This document shows, in pieces, positions 1 to 8,790 of a stretch of 64,000 nucleotides of DNA. Position numbers and translations under genes: made by a program. The first letter of the stretch is position 1. The number at the start of each line of letters is the position of its first letter. Origin of the DNA: Candidatus Gemmiger stercoravium (GTDB taxonomy: Bacteria; Bacillota; Clostridia; Oscillospirales; Ruminococcaceae); NCBI GenBank assembly GCA_019119835.1, contig DWWE01000110.1, forward strand, positions 1-64,000, read 5' to 3'. The notes beneath the pieces were generated by a model. The model did not search any database. It saw only the letters and a list, made by a program, of their open reading frames with translations, and was not told the DNA's origin.

Positions 1-796
1 CGTGCTCGTCGTCACCGATCAGCAGACGCTTGGGGTCGGTGGACAGGGTGGTCTTGCCGGTGCCGGACAGGCCGAAGAAGATGGCGGTGTTCTCGCCGTT
101 CATGTCGGTGTTGGCGGAGCAGTGCATCGAAGCGATGCCCTTGAGGGGCAGGTAGTAGTTCATCATCGAGAACATGCCCTTCTTCATCTCGCCGCCGTAC
201 CAGGTGTTCAGGATGACCTGCTCACGGCTGGTGAGGTTGAAGACAACGGCCGTCTCGGAGTTCAGGCCCAGCTCCTTGTAGTTCTCCACCTTGGCCTTGG
301 AGGCGTTGAAGGAGATGAAGTCGGGCTCGAAATTCTCCAGTTCCTCGGCGGTGGGCTCGATGAACATGTTCTTGACGAAGTGAGCCTGCCAGGCCACTTC
401 CATGATGAAGCGGATGGCCATGCGGCTGTCCTTGTTGGCGCCGCAGAACACGTCCATCACGAACAGGCGCTTGTTGGACAGCTCCTGGATGGCCAGCTTC
501 TTGCAGGCGTCCCAGGCTTCCTTGGAGGCGGGCTTGTTGTCGTTCTTGTACTCGTCAGAGGTCCACCACACCGTGTCCTTGGAGTTCTCATCCATGACGA
601 TGAACTTGTCCTTGGGGGAGCGGCCGGTGTAGATGCCGGTCATGACGTTGACGGCGCCCAGCTCGCTGACCTGGCCCTTTTCGTAGCCTTCCAGGCCGGG
701 TTTGGTCTCTTCGGCGAACAGGGTTTCGTAAGAGGGGTTGTACACGATCTCGGTGGTACCGGTGATCCCGTACTTGGTCAAATCAATGTTTTTCAT
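1..796 (-). CDS. pckA: Phosphoenolpyruvate carboxykinase (ATP), N-terminal part, cut by window edge
   Basis: Cytosolic enzyme interconverting oxaloacetate plus ATP with phosphoenolpyruvate, CO2 and ADP; in fermentative gut anaerobes it often runs in the carboxylating direction. About 265 residues are visible on the minus strand, starting [11 protein letters not shown] behind a GGAGG site 9 nt upstream. The family signature [10 protein letters not shown] appears early, and the P-loop [14 protein letters not shown] lies near residue 240, just before the window edge. The C-terminal half, including the catalytic metal site, is outside the window. The P-loop sequence identifies the ATP-dependent, not GTP-dependent, family. 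No frame damage is seen. Confidence 0.95.
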   Translation of the reverse strand, partial: MKNIDLTKYGITGTTEIVYNPSYETLFAEETKPGLEGYEKGQVSELGAVNVMTGIYTGRSPKDKFIVMDENSKDTVWWTSDEYKNDNKPASKEAWDACKKLAIQELSNKRLFVMDVFCGANKDSRMAIRFIMEVAWQAHFVKNMFIEPTAEELENFEPDFISFNASKAKVENYKELGLNSETAVVFNLTSREQVILNTWYGGEMKKGMFSMMNYYLPLKGIASMHCSANTDMNGENTAIFFGLSGTGKTTLSTDPKRLLIGDDEH

Positions 797-841
797 TGGG
801 GAAATACCTCCTTGTATTCCAGTATTTCGTTTACCATGGTT

Positions 842-870
842 AGTATACCGTAATTCCTAGAAAACTGCAA
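842..870 (-). promoter_or_regulatory. Promoter of pckA
   Basis: On the minus strand TTGCAG and TATACT are separated by 17 nt, about 45 nt upstream of the pckA start codon. Sigma-A type by sequence; not experimentally known. Confidence 0.7.
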
Positions 871-951
871 GCCTTATCCGGCGATTCCGGGCAAAACTTT
901 TGAAGGATTGCCAAAAAATTCGGAAATATGTCCCAAAAGGGCGGCACGTTT

Positions 952-979
952 TTGCAGGAATTGACAGTTGTGGTATAAT
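952..979 (+). promoter_or_regulatory. Promoter of nitroreductase-acpS
   Basis: TTGCAG, 16 nt, TATAAT, ending about 75 nt before the nitroreductase start. A TTGACA also sits only 7 nt before the -10 and is too close to serve as its -35. Confidence 0.55.
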
Positions 980-1052
980 ACATTCAACAAGATAAATGTC
1001 CCGGGCTGCGGGGCGGTGCCCCGGCGCCCGGCGCTGGAAAGGTGGAAGATCT

Positions 1053-1589
1053 ATGCTGACCAATGAGACTCTGCACACACTCGAAACCCGCCGCAGCTGC
1101 CGCGCCTATCTGGACCGGCAGGTGGAGGACAAAATGCTGGACGCCGTGCTGCAGGCGGGCATGTACGCCCCTACCGGCATGGGCCGCCAGAGCCCGGTGA
1201 TCGTGGCGGTGCAGAACAAGACCGTCCGGGACGAGCTCTCCCGCCTGAATGCGGCGGTCATGGGCAATGCGGGCGACCCGTTCTACGGCGCCCCCACCGT
1301 GCTGGTGGTGCTGGCCGACACCGCCTGCCCCACCTGGCAGTATGACGGCAGCCTGGTGATGGGCAACCTGCTCAATGCGGCGGCCAGCCTGGGGCTGGGC
1401 AGCTGCTGGATCCACCGCGCCAAAGAGGTGTTCGATACCCCCCGCGGCAAGGAACTGCTCCAAAAATGGGGGGTGCCCAACGCCGAGCGGCTGACCGGGG
1501 TGGGCCACTGCATCCTGGGGTATCCGGCGCCGGACGGGGAGAAGCCCGCAGCCCCGCGCAAGGAAGGCTACGTCACCTATGTGCGCTGA
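1053..1589 (+). CDS. Nitroreductase family protein
   Basis: FMN-dependent oxidoreductase family that reduces nitro-aromatics, quinones or flavins with NAD(P)H in the cytoplasm. The 178-residue protein opens with the family motif RRSCRAYLDRQ, followed by APTGMGRQSP (FMN phosphate region) and a C-terminal GYPAP segment, the usual order and length. The ORF track starts at 996, but ATG 1053 (MLTNETLHT) has an AAAGGTGG site at suitable distance and fits homologues better. Its last 11 bases overlap acpS in another frame, so the two are probably translationally coupled. Substrate cannot be told from sequence. Confidence 0.88.
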   Translation: MLTNETLHTLETRRSCRAYLDRQVEDKMLDAVLQAGMYAPTGMGRQSPVIVAVQNKTVRDELSRLNAAVMGNAGDPFYGAPTVLVVLADTACPTWQYDGSLVMGNLLNAAASLGLGSCWIHRAKEVFDTPRGKELLQKWGVPNAERLTGVGHCILGYPAPDGEKPAAPRKEGYVTYVR

Positions 1590-1971
1590 GGGGGGCATCT
1601 ATGGCATCGGCACCGATCTGTGCCAGGCCGCCCGGATGGAGCGCTGCCTGCAGCGGGACGCCTTTCTGCGCCGGGTCTTTTCGGAGCAGGAACAAACCCT
1701 GCTGGCCGCCCGCAGCGGAAAGGCCCGGTGGGAGACGGCGGCCGCCAACTTCGCCGCCAAGGAGGCGTTCCTGAAAGCCTGCGGCGTGGGTCTCGGCGGG
1801 TTCGCCCTGGCCGAGATCGCCGTGTTGCGCCGGGAGAGCGGCGCGCCCTACTATGCCCTGCAGGGGGCGGCGGCTGCCTGGGCCCGGGACCGGCGGATCA
1901 TCGCCCACCTGTCCCTGAGCCATGACGGCGGGCTGGCCTGCGCCTTTGCGGTGCTGGAACGGGCCCGCTGA
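1579..1971 (+). CDS. acpS: Holo-[acyl-carrier-protein] synthase
   Basis: Transfers the 4'-phosphopantetheine of CoA to the serine of apo-ACP, so it is required for fatty acid synthesis. It is 130 residues, normal for the trimeric AcpS family. The N-terminal GIGTDLCQAARM contains the Mg-binding Asp, and AANFAAKEAFLKACG is the second signature with the catalytic Glu/Lys. The C-terminal HLSLSHDGGLACAF strand is also typical. It overlaps the nitroreductase stop. A likely substrate is the ACP encoded at 57.4 kb as well as the FAS ACP elsewhere. Confidence 0.93.
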   Translation: MCAEGGIYGIGTDLCQAARMERCLQRDAFLRRVFSEQEQTLLAARSGKARWETAAANFAAKEAFLKACGVGLGGFALAEIAVLRRESGAPYYALQGAAAAWARDRRIIAHLSLSHDGGLACAFAVLERAR

Positions 1972-2000
1972 ACCGCCCCGCCGGCTTTTTTGCCGGGCGG

Positions 2001-2030
2001 TGATTATTCCCGCCCCTGCCTGCTTATACT
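2001..2030 (+). promoter_or_regulatory. Weak promoter candidate before the EndoA-like gene
   Basis: TGATTA, 18 nt, TATACT, ending 34 nt before the start codon. The -35 is poor. It suggests that the toxin-like gene can be transcribed separately from acpS. Confidence 0.35.
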
Positions 2031-2063
2031 GTAAGTGAAAATTCACAACAGGAGGGCAGGACC

Positions 2064-2441
2064 ATGGAGGTACACAGAGGCGAAGTTTTTTATGCGGATC
2101 TCAGCCCGGTGGTGGGCAGCGAACAGGGCGGGGTACGGCCGGTACTTATCATACAGAATGAGATCGGCAACCGGCACAGCCCCACCGTGATCGCGGCCGC
2201 CATCACCTCCCGGCAGGACAAAAACCGCCTGCCGACCCATATCGGGGTGCGGGCGGACCGGTGCGGCCTGGCCAAAGACAGCATCGTCCTGACCGAGCAG
2301 ATCCGCACGCTGGACAAACGCCGCCTGCGGGAGCGGGCCGGGCGCATCGCGCCGGAGGATATGCAGCGGGTGGACGAGGCGCTGGGCGTCTCGATGGGCC
2401 TGCTGCCGCAGCCCCATGAACCCCGCAGCACCGTCTTTTAA
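2064..2441 (+). CDS. EndoA/MazF/PemK-family endoribonuclease, no adjacent antitoxin
   Basis: Homologue of B. subtilis EndoA (NdoA), a sequence-specific mRNA interferase. The 125 residues contain the family blocks HRGEVFYADLSPVVGSEQGG, RPVLIIQNEIGN and ITSRQ, then VLTEQIRTLDKRRL; the loop Arg and the Thr/Ser near residue 48 are present. The start has an AGGAGGGCAGG site. An antitoxin normally precedes it, but the upstream gene here is acpS and the 92-nt gap is too small for one. C-terminal QPHEPRSTVF looks like an ordinary extension. Activity is inferred from family. Confidence 0.87.
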   Translation: MEVHRGEVFYADLSPVVGSEQGGVRPVLIIQNEIGNRHSPTVIAAAITSRQDKNRLPTHIGVRADRCGLAKDSIVLTEQIRTLDKRRLRERAGRIAPEDMQRVDEALGVSMGLLPQPHEPRSTVF

Positions 2442-2461
2442 GGCGGCGGAATACAAAACAG

Positions 2462-2502
2462 CGCCCGCCGGGCGGCTTTTCAGCCGTCCGGCGGGCGTTT
2501 TG
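2462..2502. terminator. Bidirectional terminator between endoA-like and apbE
   Basis: A 16-bp stem CGCCCGCCGGGCGGCT with a TTTC loop and one G-U pair is followed by TTTTGT on plus and by TGTTTTG on minus. It serves both convergent genes. Confidence 0.88.
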
Positions 2503-2526
2503 TCATGGAAAGGCAGGGGAAGGGGG

Positions 2527-3609
2527 TCAGCCGGCTCCGGCGGGCCAGCCGTCGCTGGCAAGCAGTGTGCCGCCCTCAAAGATCCACAGGGCTTCGGCCC
2601 CGGTCAACTCCTCCAGGATGGTTTCCCCCTGGTCCGGCGGCAGGCAGAACAGCCCGGTGGACAGGGCATCCCCCAGCCCGGCGTCCCGGCACAGGATGGC
2701 CACGCTGCGGCAGTACCGAGCCGGCTGCAGGGCGGCCAGGTCGATCAGGTGGTGGTAGCGAACCCCGTCCAGCTCAAAATACCGCTGGTAGTCGCCGCTC
2801 ACGATCAGGCTCTGCCCGCCCTCCAGCGCCACGGTGCGCAGGACATCGCCGCCGTCGGGGTCCTGCACCCCGGCGGTCCAGCGGGACCCGTCCGCCTTGG
2901 TGCCGATGGCCCGCACGCTGCCGCCGGCGTTGATGAGGGCCGAATCCAGCCCCCGCGCCTCGGCGGCCCGGGCGGCCTGTTCCACCGCCCAGCCCTTGGC
3001 GATGGCCCCCACATCCAGCTGCAGCTCCGGGTCGTCAAACCGGACGGTCCCGGCTTGCTCGTCCAGCACCAGGTCCCGGATGTCCATGTGACGGGCGGCC
3101 TGTGTTAAGGCGGTTTCATCGGGCAGCAGGGCGGTCAGGCCGCTGTCCCGGGCGGTCTCGCCGCTGGCGGTCCGGGCGGCCTGCACGGCCTCCCGGGTGT
3201 CGTGCCATAGCGCCAGCACCCCGCCGGCGGCAATGTTGCAGGCACCGTCGGTCAGGGCGTAGGCCTGTTTGCCGAAGACCAGCAGTTCCATCAGCGCCGG
3301 GTCCACAGCCACCGGGCCGTCGGCCGCCTGTTCGTTCAGGTCGGCCAGGTTGGTCAGCCCGTCATAGTGGTTGTAGATGTCAAACAGCTGGTGGTAGCGC
3401 AGCAGGTCGGCGTGCAGTGCCTCGGCCTGGGCCTGCCATTCCCCGGCGCTGTCGGCGTAGCCGGACACGACGGTCACCGTGTCAAACAGGTCCCACCAGG
3501 TCTCGGTGTACATCGGCCGGCGGGTGCGGTCCCGGTACAGGCTTACCCCGAACACCGCCGCCAGCGCCAGCGCCATGCACAGTCCCAGCGCGATCCGCCG
3601 GCGGGTCAC
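2527..3609 (-). CDS. apbE: FAD:protein FMN transferase (ApbE)
   Basis: ApbE covalently attaches FMN from FAD to Thr/Ser of target flavoproteins (Rnf/Nqr subunits and related proteins) outside the membrane. The 360-residue protein has an N-terminal Arg-rich segment and one membrane helix (about residues 7-24) but no lipobox Cys, so it is helix-anchored and not a lipoprotein. Family motifs are visible: DVGAIAKGWAVE (about 198-209), INAGGSVRAIG, SGDYQRYFELDG and HHLID. No Rnf genes lie nearby. Its ATG overlaps the stop of the upstream DUF3783-like gene (ATGA), indicating coupling. Confidence 0.93.
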   Translation of the reverse strand: MTRRRIALGLCMALALAAVFGVSLYRDRTRRPMYTETWWDLFDTVTVVSGYADSAGEWQAQAEALHADLLRYHQLFDIYNHYDGLTNLADLNEQAADGPVAVDPALMELLVFGKQAYALTDGACNIAAGGVLALWHDTREAVQAARTASGETARDSGLTALLPDETALTQAARHMDIRDLVLDEQAGTVRFDDPELQLDVGAIAKGWAVEQAARAAEARGLDSALINAGGSVRAIGTKADGSRWTAGVQDPDGGDVLRTVALEGGQSLIVSGDYQRYFELDGVRYHHLIDLAALQPARYCRSVAILCRDAGLGDALSTGLFCLPPDQGETILEELTGAEALWIFEGGTLLASDGWPAGAG

Positions 3610-4019
3610 GGCTGCCCTCCCAGCGCTTTGTGCTCGGCGTTCAGTTCCTGCAGCAGCGCCCCCAGCGTCCAGCCCTTGCTGGTGGGGGTCACCATGGCGC
3701 GCAGCGGGATCACCGCCCCGCCCCGGCGGACTTCATCCAGGAACTGGTGCAGGTCGCCGTCCCGGGGGCTCAGCCCGCTGATGACGATGGCCGGCAGCGC
3801 CGCGGCGTCCCGGGGCAGGGCAGGGGCGGACGGCGCGGCGGGGGCGTGGCGGCCGGCGCACAGCGCCCCGATGGTAAGCCCCAACTCCGCCGGGCTCACC
3901 GGCCGCAGCCGCAGCCGGAACCGGCGGGCAGCCAGTTCCAGCGCACCGTAGCCGGGGGCCTCGGGGCCAAAATTCCAGACGAGCACACAGCGGGGCTCTT
4001 TTTCGATACGGGCTTTCAC
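3606..4019 (-). CDS. Small cytosolic protein resembling DUF3783
   Basis: 137 residues with GTG start (VKARIEKEP) chosen because GGAGGG lies 6 nt upstream; the ORF-track ATG at 4058 has none. The C-terminal part AIVISGLSPRDGDLHQFLDEVRRGGAVIPLRAMVTPTSKGWTLG resembles DUF3783 proteins, which occur in Clostridia. Function is unknown. A Pro/Ala-rich linker near residues 55-75 separates two small halves. It is translated just ahead of ApbE with a 4-nt overlap, so it may act with it, but nothing in the sequence proves this. Confidence 0.6.
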   Translation of the reverse strand: MKARIEKEPRCVLVWNFGPEAPGYGALELAARRFRLRLRPVSPAELGLTIGALCAGRHAPAAPSAPALPRDAAALPAIVISGLSPRDGDLHQFLDEVRRGGAVIPLRAMVTPTSKGWTLGALLQELNAEHKALGGQP

Positions 4020-4106
4020 AGCATTCCCTCCATTCAGGGCCCGGGCGGGCCGGGACAATACGGCAGGCGCCGGGCCCGCTGGGTCCGGCGCCTGCCTGTG
4101 CCCGGC

Positions 4107-6980
4107 TTACAGGTCCGGGTGATATTCCTTACAGGTGCATTTCTTCCATTTCAGGCCGCTGCCGCAGGGGCAGGGATCGTTGCGGCCGATCTTCTGCACC
4201 CGCACCGGGGCGCTGCCCTTGGCGCCGGGGCGGGCCGCGGCGCCCTCGCCGGTGGGCTGGGCCACCTGTTCCCGCTTGGGCTGCACTTCGGGGCGGCGGA
4301 CCTCGATGGTCAGCAGCATGTGGACGGCATCCTCCCGGATGTTGGCCACCATCTCGTCAAACATCTGGAAGCCTTCCACCCGGTACTCGGTGACCGGGTC
4401 GTGCTGGCCGTACCCGCGCAGCCCCATGCCCTGTTTGAGCTGGTCCATGTTGTCGATGTGGTCCATCCACTTGGCGTCCACATTGCGCAGCAGGCAGATG
4501 CGCTCAAGCTCTCGCATCAACGGGGCGCCGTACTTCTGCTCCTTGGCCTTCAGCACGTTCATGCCCCGCTCGTACAGCGTGTTGGCCACCTCTTCGCGGG
4601 TGATGCGGTTCAGCTGCTCGGTGGTGTAGTTGAAGTCGGTGGGCATACACAGCCAGTTCATATAGTGGCGGCGCAGGGCGGCGAAATCCCAGTCGTCCGG
4701 CGACTCGCCGCTCAGGAAGGAGGCGCAGGTCTCGTCGATGGACTGGCGCATCATCTCGTGCATCTTGTCCGAGATGTCCTCGCCGTTGAGCACGGTCTGG
4801 CGCTGGCTGTAGATGATCTCGCGCTGCTGGTTCATCACGTCATCATACTGCAGCACCTGTTTGCGGATGGCGAAGTTGGAGGCTTCCAGCTTCTTCTGGG
4901 CGCTCTCGATGGTGTTGGTGATGAGCTTGTTCTCAATGGGAACGTCGTCCTCCAGCCCCAGCGTGTTCATCAGGTTCTGCACCCGCTCGCCGCCGAAAAT
5001 CCGCATCAGGTCGTCTTCCAAACTCAGGAAGAAGCGGGAGGCGCCGGGGTCGCCCTGGCGGCCGGCGCGGCCGCGCAGCTGGTTGTCGATGCGGCGGCTC
5101 TCGTGCCGCTCGGTGCCGATGATGAACAGACCGCCGGCCGCCCGCACGGCTTCGGCTTCCGCCTTGACCTCCGGCTCATAGGCTTCCGAAAGTTCGTTGA
5201 ACCGCCGGCGGGCCGCCAGGATCTCCTGGTCGTCGGTGTCGGCGTGGCCGTCCGCCTCGCTCAGCAGCTGGTCCAGCCGGGCGGTGTAGTCCACCGGGGC
5301 AGGCTTGTCGGGCAGCGGCTGGCCGGCGGCTTTGGCGTCGGCGCGGGCCTTCTTGTAGTCGGCCTCCTGCTCCTCCAGTTTCTGCTGCAGGCCGCGCTCC
5401 AGCTCTTTGCGCAGGGTGGCCTTGGCCATGAAGGGCACGTTGCCGCCCAGCGTGATGTCGGTGCCGCGGCCGGCCATGTTGGTGGCGATGGTCACGGCGC
5501 CCTTCTTGCCGGCCTGGGCCACGATCTCGGCCTCGCGCTCATGCTGTTTGGCGTTCAGCACATTGTGGGGGATGCCGCGGCCCTTGAGCATCTTGGACAG
5601 CGTTTCGCTCTTCTCCACGCTCACGGTGCCCACCAGCACCGGCTGGCCCTTCTGGTGGCATTCCACGATCTGCTCGATCACCGCGTCGTACTTGCCCTTC
5701 ATCGACTTGTACACGCTGTCCGGCAGGTCCTTGCGGGCGCGGGGCTTGTTGGTGGGAACGCTGACGATCTGCAGCCCGTAGATCTCGCTGAATTCGTCGG
5801 CCTCGGTGGAAGCGGTGCCGGTCATGCCGGCCAGCTTCTTGTACATGCGGAAATAGTTCTGGAAGGTGATGGTGGCCAGCGTCTTGCTCTCGGCAGCCAC
5901 GTTCACCCCTTCCTTGGCCTCGATGGCCTGGTGCAGACCGTCGTTGTACCGGCGGCCGTACATCAGGCGGCCGGTGAACTCGTCCACGATGATGACCTCG
6001 CCATCCTTGACGATGTAGTCGGTATCCCGGTGCATGACGCCCCGGGCCTTGATGGCCTGGTCAATGTAATGGCGCAGGGTCATGTTGTCGGCGTCGGAGA
6101 GGTTGTCCACCCCGAACCAGCTCTCGGCCTTGCGCACGCCGCTTTCGGTCAGCGAACAGCTCTTGTGTTTTTCGTCCACCACATAGTCGCCGTCCACCTG
6201 TTCCTCGGCGGCCACCTTGTCGTCCAGCTCCACAATGACGGACTTCTTCAGCGTCTTGGCGAACTCGTCGGCCCGCTTGTACATCACGCTGGAATCCTCG
6301 CCCTTGCCCGAGATGATCAGCGGGGTGCGGGCTTCGTCGATCAGGATGGAGTCCACCTCGTCCACAATGGCGTAGGCGTGGCCCCGCTGGACCATGTTGT
6401 TCTTGTACACGACCATGTTGTCGCGCAGGTAGTCAAACCCGAATTCGTTGTTGGTGCCGTAGGTCACGTCCGCCTCGTAAGCCTTCTTGCGCTCGGCGGG
6501 GGTCACCGCGTGGATCACCAGCCCGACGCTCAGCCCCAAAAAGCGGTAGACCTTGCCCATCCATTCACTGTCGCGCTTGGCCAGGTAATCGTTGACGGTC
6601 ACCACATGGACGCCTTCGCCGGTCAGGGCGTTCAGATAAACGGGCATGGTGGCCACCAGGGTCTTGCCTTCGCCGGTCTGCATCTCGGCAATGCAGGCCC
6701 GGTGCAGCACAATGCCGCCGATGACCTGCACGGGGTAGGGCTTCAGGCCCAGCACGCGCCAGTCGGCCTCCCGGCATACGGCGAACGCTTCCGGCAGGAT
6801 GTCGTCCAGCGTGGCGCCGTTTTTCAGCTTTTCCTTCAGCTCAGGCGTTTTGGCCTGCAGTTCGGCGTCGGTCAGTTTCTGCATCTGCGGCTCCAAGGCC
6901 AGCACCTTGTCGGCGATCGGACGGATGCGCTTGAGTTCTTTGTCGGAAAATGTTCCGAACAGTTTCTCCATAAAAGACAT
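4107..6980 (-). CDS. secA: Preprotein translocase ATPase SecA
   Basis: Motor ATPase that drives unfolded secretory proteins through SecYEG. 957 residues, the long SecA1 form. MQTGEGKT (about 100-107) is Walker [20 protein letters not shown] contains the DEVD box; [11 protein letters not shown] is the helicase motif VI. The C-terminal metal site reads [15 protein letters not shown], so the usual fourth ligand position (Cys-His/Cys) is shifted by one residue. Start MSFMEKLFG chosen for the AGGGG site 8 nt upstream; the ORF-track start MTGVST lacks one. It has its own promoter about 130 nt upstream. Confidence 0.97.
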   Translation of the reverse strand: MSFMEKLFGTFSDKELKRIRPIADKVLALEPQMQKLTDAELQAKTPELKEKLKNGATLDDILPEAFAVCREADWRVLGLKPYPVQVIGGIVLHRACIAEMQTGEGKTLVATMPVYLNALTGEGVHVVTVNDYLAKRDSEWMGKVYRFLGLSVGLVIHAVTPAERKKAYEADVTYGTNNEFGFDYLRDNMVVYKNNMVQRGHAYAIVDEVDSILIDEARTPLIISGKGEDSSVMYKRADEFAKTLKKSVIVELDDKVAAEEQVDGDYVVDEKHKSCSLTESGVRKAESWFGVDNLSDADNMTLRHYIDQAIKARGVMHRDTDYIVKDGEVIIVDEFTGRLMYGRRYNDGLHQAIEAKEGVNVAAESKTLATITFQNYFRMYKKLAGMTGTASTEADEFSEIYGLQIVSVPTNKPRARKDLPDSVYKSMKGKYDAVIEQIVECHQKGQPVLVGTVSVEKSETLSKMLKGRGIPHNVLNAKQHEREAEIVAQAGKKGAVTIATNMAGRGTDITLGGNVPFMAKATLRKELERGLQQKLEEQEADYKKARADAKAAGQPLPDKPAPVDYTARLDQLLSEADGHADTDDQEILAARRRFNELSEAYEPEVKAEAEAVRAAGGLFIIGTERHESRRIDNQLRGRAGRQGDPGASRFFLSLEDDLMRIFGGERVQNLMNTLGLEDDVPIENKLITNTIESAQKKLEASNFAIRKQVLQYDDVMNQQREIIYSQRQTVLNGEDISDKMHEMMRQSIDETCASFLSGESPDDWDFAALRRHYMNWLCMPTDFNYTTEQLNRITREEVANTLYERGMNVLKAKEQKYGAPLMRELERICLLRNVDAKWMDHIDNMDQLKQGMGLRGYGQHDPVTEYRVEGFQMFDEMVANIREDAVHMLLTIEVRRPEVQPKREQVAQPTGEGAAARPGAKGSAPVRVQKIGRNDPCPCGSGLKWKKCTCKEYHPDL

Positions 6981-7111
6981 AGTCGAAACCCCTGTCATTC
7001 GTGCCGCGGCGGCGGCATCAGCATTCTTTCAGGCGGACCGGTCCTGCTGCCCGCAGCCGGGCGGCAGGTCAGCCGACACCCATTCCGGATGGAAAAATCA
7101 TACACTTTAAT

Positions 7112-7141
7112 ATAATACACCCGCACAGGCTTTCTTGTCAA
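7112..7141 (-). promoter_or_regulatory. secA promoter, with -35 inside a hairpin loop
   Basis: On minus TTGACA, 18 nt, TATTAT. The -35 lies in the loop of a perfect 12-bp inverted repeat (CACCCGCACAGG/CCTGTGCGGGTG), whose second arm fills the spacer. Confidence 0.65.
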
Positions 7142-7153
7142 ACCTGTGCGGGT
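7117..7153 (-). terminator. Hairpin downstream of the EamA gene, terminator-like
   Basis: A 12-bp stem CACCCGCACAGG with a 13-nt loop is followed on minus by TATTATATT, a broken U-tract. It may end EamA transcription while carrying the secA promoter. Confidence 0.45.
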
Positions 7154-7182
7154 GCGGGTCAAATACAGGAAATTGTGGCGGT

Positions 7183-8100
7183 TCAGCCGTGGGCGGGCTG
7201 CGGCTGGGGCGCGGGGTCCTTGCGCAGGCTCAGCAGAACCAGCATCACAAAAATGCAGACGAAGCCCAGTGCGTCCCACCCGGTAAAGGGGGAGCCCAGC
7301 AGCCAGGTGCTCAGCGCCGCGGCGGTGACCGGTTCGGCAAAGCTGTACAGGCTGGCCCGCTGCGGGCCGATCCACTTCACCCCCTGCATGTAGCAGCAGA
7401 AGGCCAGCACATTGCCGATCAGCACCACCACGGCGATGCCCAGAATGCCGATGAGGTTGGGCTGGTAGCTGCTCTGCCAGGGCCGGAAGACGAAGCTGAA
7501 GGCCACGCCGCCCATCAAAAAGGCCCAGCCCTGCAGGATGGGGGTGGAGAACTGCCGCTGCAGCCGCTTGGGCCACATCGTGTACACCACCACGCAGACG
7601 CCGCTGAGGACGCCGCTCACCAGGGCGGCCGGGCGGATGGCCAGCTGGTCCAGGCTGCCGTGGGTGGTCAGCAGCAGCACGCCGCCCAGGGCCAGCAGCA
7701 CCGAAAAGATCTCGAAGCCGCGGGGCGGGCGCCGCATCTGCACGCAGGTCACCAGCAGGATCATCACGGGGGACAGGTTCTGCAGGATCGTGGCCACCCC
7801 GGCGTTGGAAAGCTGGATGGTCAGGAAATAGAGGAACTGGCACCCGCTGACCCCGGCCAGGCCGTAGATCACCAGGTCCCGGGCGTTGTGTCGCCCGCGC
7901 CAGGGGGCCAGCAGCGCCCGGCGGTCCCTGATGAGATAGTAGGCGCAGAGCACCAGCCCCGCCAGACCCAGCCGCAGCGGGGTCAGCCAGCCGGAATCCA
8001 TCCCCTGCCGGGTAAACAGATACTGGGCCACACAGCCCGAAAGCCCCCAGCAGGCGGCCCCGAACAGGGTCAGAAACGAGCCTTTCACATGTTCACTCAT
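7183..8100 (-). CDS. EamA/DMT-family transporter
   Basis: 305-residue inner-membrane protein with about ten hydrophobic helices and the two EamA repeats (GAACWGLSGCVAQYLF at the start; FSFAEP-like SFAEPVTAAALSTWLLG in the second repeat). Members export or import metabolites such as amino acids; the substrate is unknown. Start MSEHVKGSF is preceded by GGGAGG. Its start overlaps the stop of the upstream HAD gene by 8 nt, so the HAD gene and this one form an operon. The short C-terminus DPAPQPQPAHG is cytosolic. Confidence 0.88.
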   Translation of the reverse strand: MSEHVKGSFLTLFGAACWGLSGCVAQYLFTRQGMDSGWLTPLRLGLAGLVLCAYYLIRDRRALLAPWRGRHNARDLVIYGLAGVSGCQFLYFLTIQLSNAGVATILQNLSPVMILLVTCVQMRRPPRGFEIFSVLLALGGVLLLTTHGSLDQLAIRPAALVSGVLSGVCVVVYTMWPKRLQRQFSTPILQGWAFLMGGVAFSFVFRPWQSSYQPNLIGILGIAVVVLIGNVLAFCCYMQGVKWIGPQRASLYSFAEPVTAAALSTWLLGSPFTGWDALGFVCIFVMLVLLSLRKDPAPQPQPAHG

Positions 8101-8752
8101 GGTGGGCCTCCCTGAGAATGAAGTCGGCGGCTTCGGGCAGGCCGGGCACCACCGGTGCGCCGGTGGCCCGCAGGGCCGCCTCGGTCTGGTGGCCGGCGCA
8201 CTGCAGCACGCAGCGCACCCCCATCGCCCGGGCCACTTCAAAATCATGGACCGAATCCCCGATCATGACGGCACGCCCGGGGTCAAACCCGCTCTCGCGG
8301 AAAAAGCGGCGGCCGAGCTCCACCTTGCTCTTGGCGTAAATGTCGCCCAGGCCCAGCAGCCGGTCGAAACAACCGCGTATGCCCCGCTCGGTCACCTGCC
8401 GTTCCAGGTCCTCCACCCGGGAGGCGGACAGGATCACCTGCCGCAGCCCGGCGCAGTCGAAGTCCGCCAGGGCCTGGCGGGCGCCCCGGGCCAGCGGGCA
8501 GGCCGCGGAGCGGGGCAGGTAATCTTCCATATAGCTTTTGGCCAGCACAGGGAAGGGGTGCCGGCTGAAATCGAAGCCGGCGCGGACATAGTATTCCTCC
8601 ACCGGAAACCCGAAGATCTCCCGGTAGCTGTCCAGCGTATACCGCTGCGGGTAGCCGTATTCTGCCAGCAGATGGTTGAGCGCATCCACACACAGGGCCA
8701 CATCGTCCAGCAGCGTGCCGTTCCAGTCCCAAAGAATCAAATCGACCGGCAT
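8093..8752 (-). CDS. HAD-superfamily hydrolase with DxN nucleophile motif
   Basis: 219 residues, phosphoglycolate-phosphatase-like with an alpha cap. Motif I is LILWDWNGTLLDD: Asp9 is the nucleophile, but the usual acid/base Asp at +2 is Asn11. Motif II is ILSAS, motif III Lys is in YAKSKVELG, and motif IV is MIGDSVHDFEVA. Predicted cytosolic small-molecule phosphatase or related enzyme; substrate unknown. Overlaps the EamA transporter gene by 8 nt. WDWNGT is seen in a recognised subgroup, so the protein need not be dead. Confidence 0.85.
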   Translation of the reverse strand: MPVDLILWDWNGTLLDDVALCVDALNHLLAEYGYPQRYTLDSYREIFGFPVEEYYVRAGFDFSRHPFPVLAKSYMEDYLPRSAACPLARGARQALADFDCAGLRQVILSASRVEDLERQVTERGIRGCFDRLLGLGDIYAKSKVELGRRFFRESGFDPGRAVMIGDSVHDFEVARAMGVRCVLQCAGHQTEAALRATGAPVVPGLPEAADFILREAHHE

Positions 8753-8790
8753 CCTGTTTCCCTCCTTGGCGTTGCAGATAGAACCCGGGC

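Noticed and set aside
1968-2003. CCGGC-TTTTTT-GCCGG between acpS and the toxin gene as terminator
   Set aside because: Only a 5-bp stem with the T-run in the loop and mismatches outside; no U-tract after it.
3102-7115. Plus-strand ORF of 1337 aa
   Set aside because: Antisense to apbE, the DUF3783-like gene and secA. Its composition is that of a GC-rich shadow frame; the minus-strand genes have full domain motifs and RBS.
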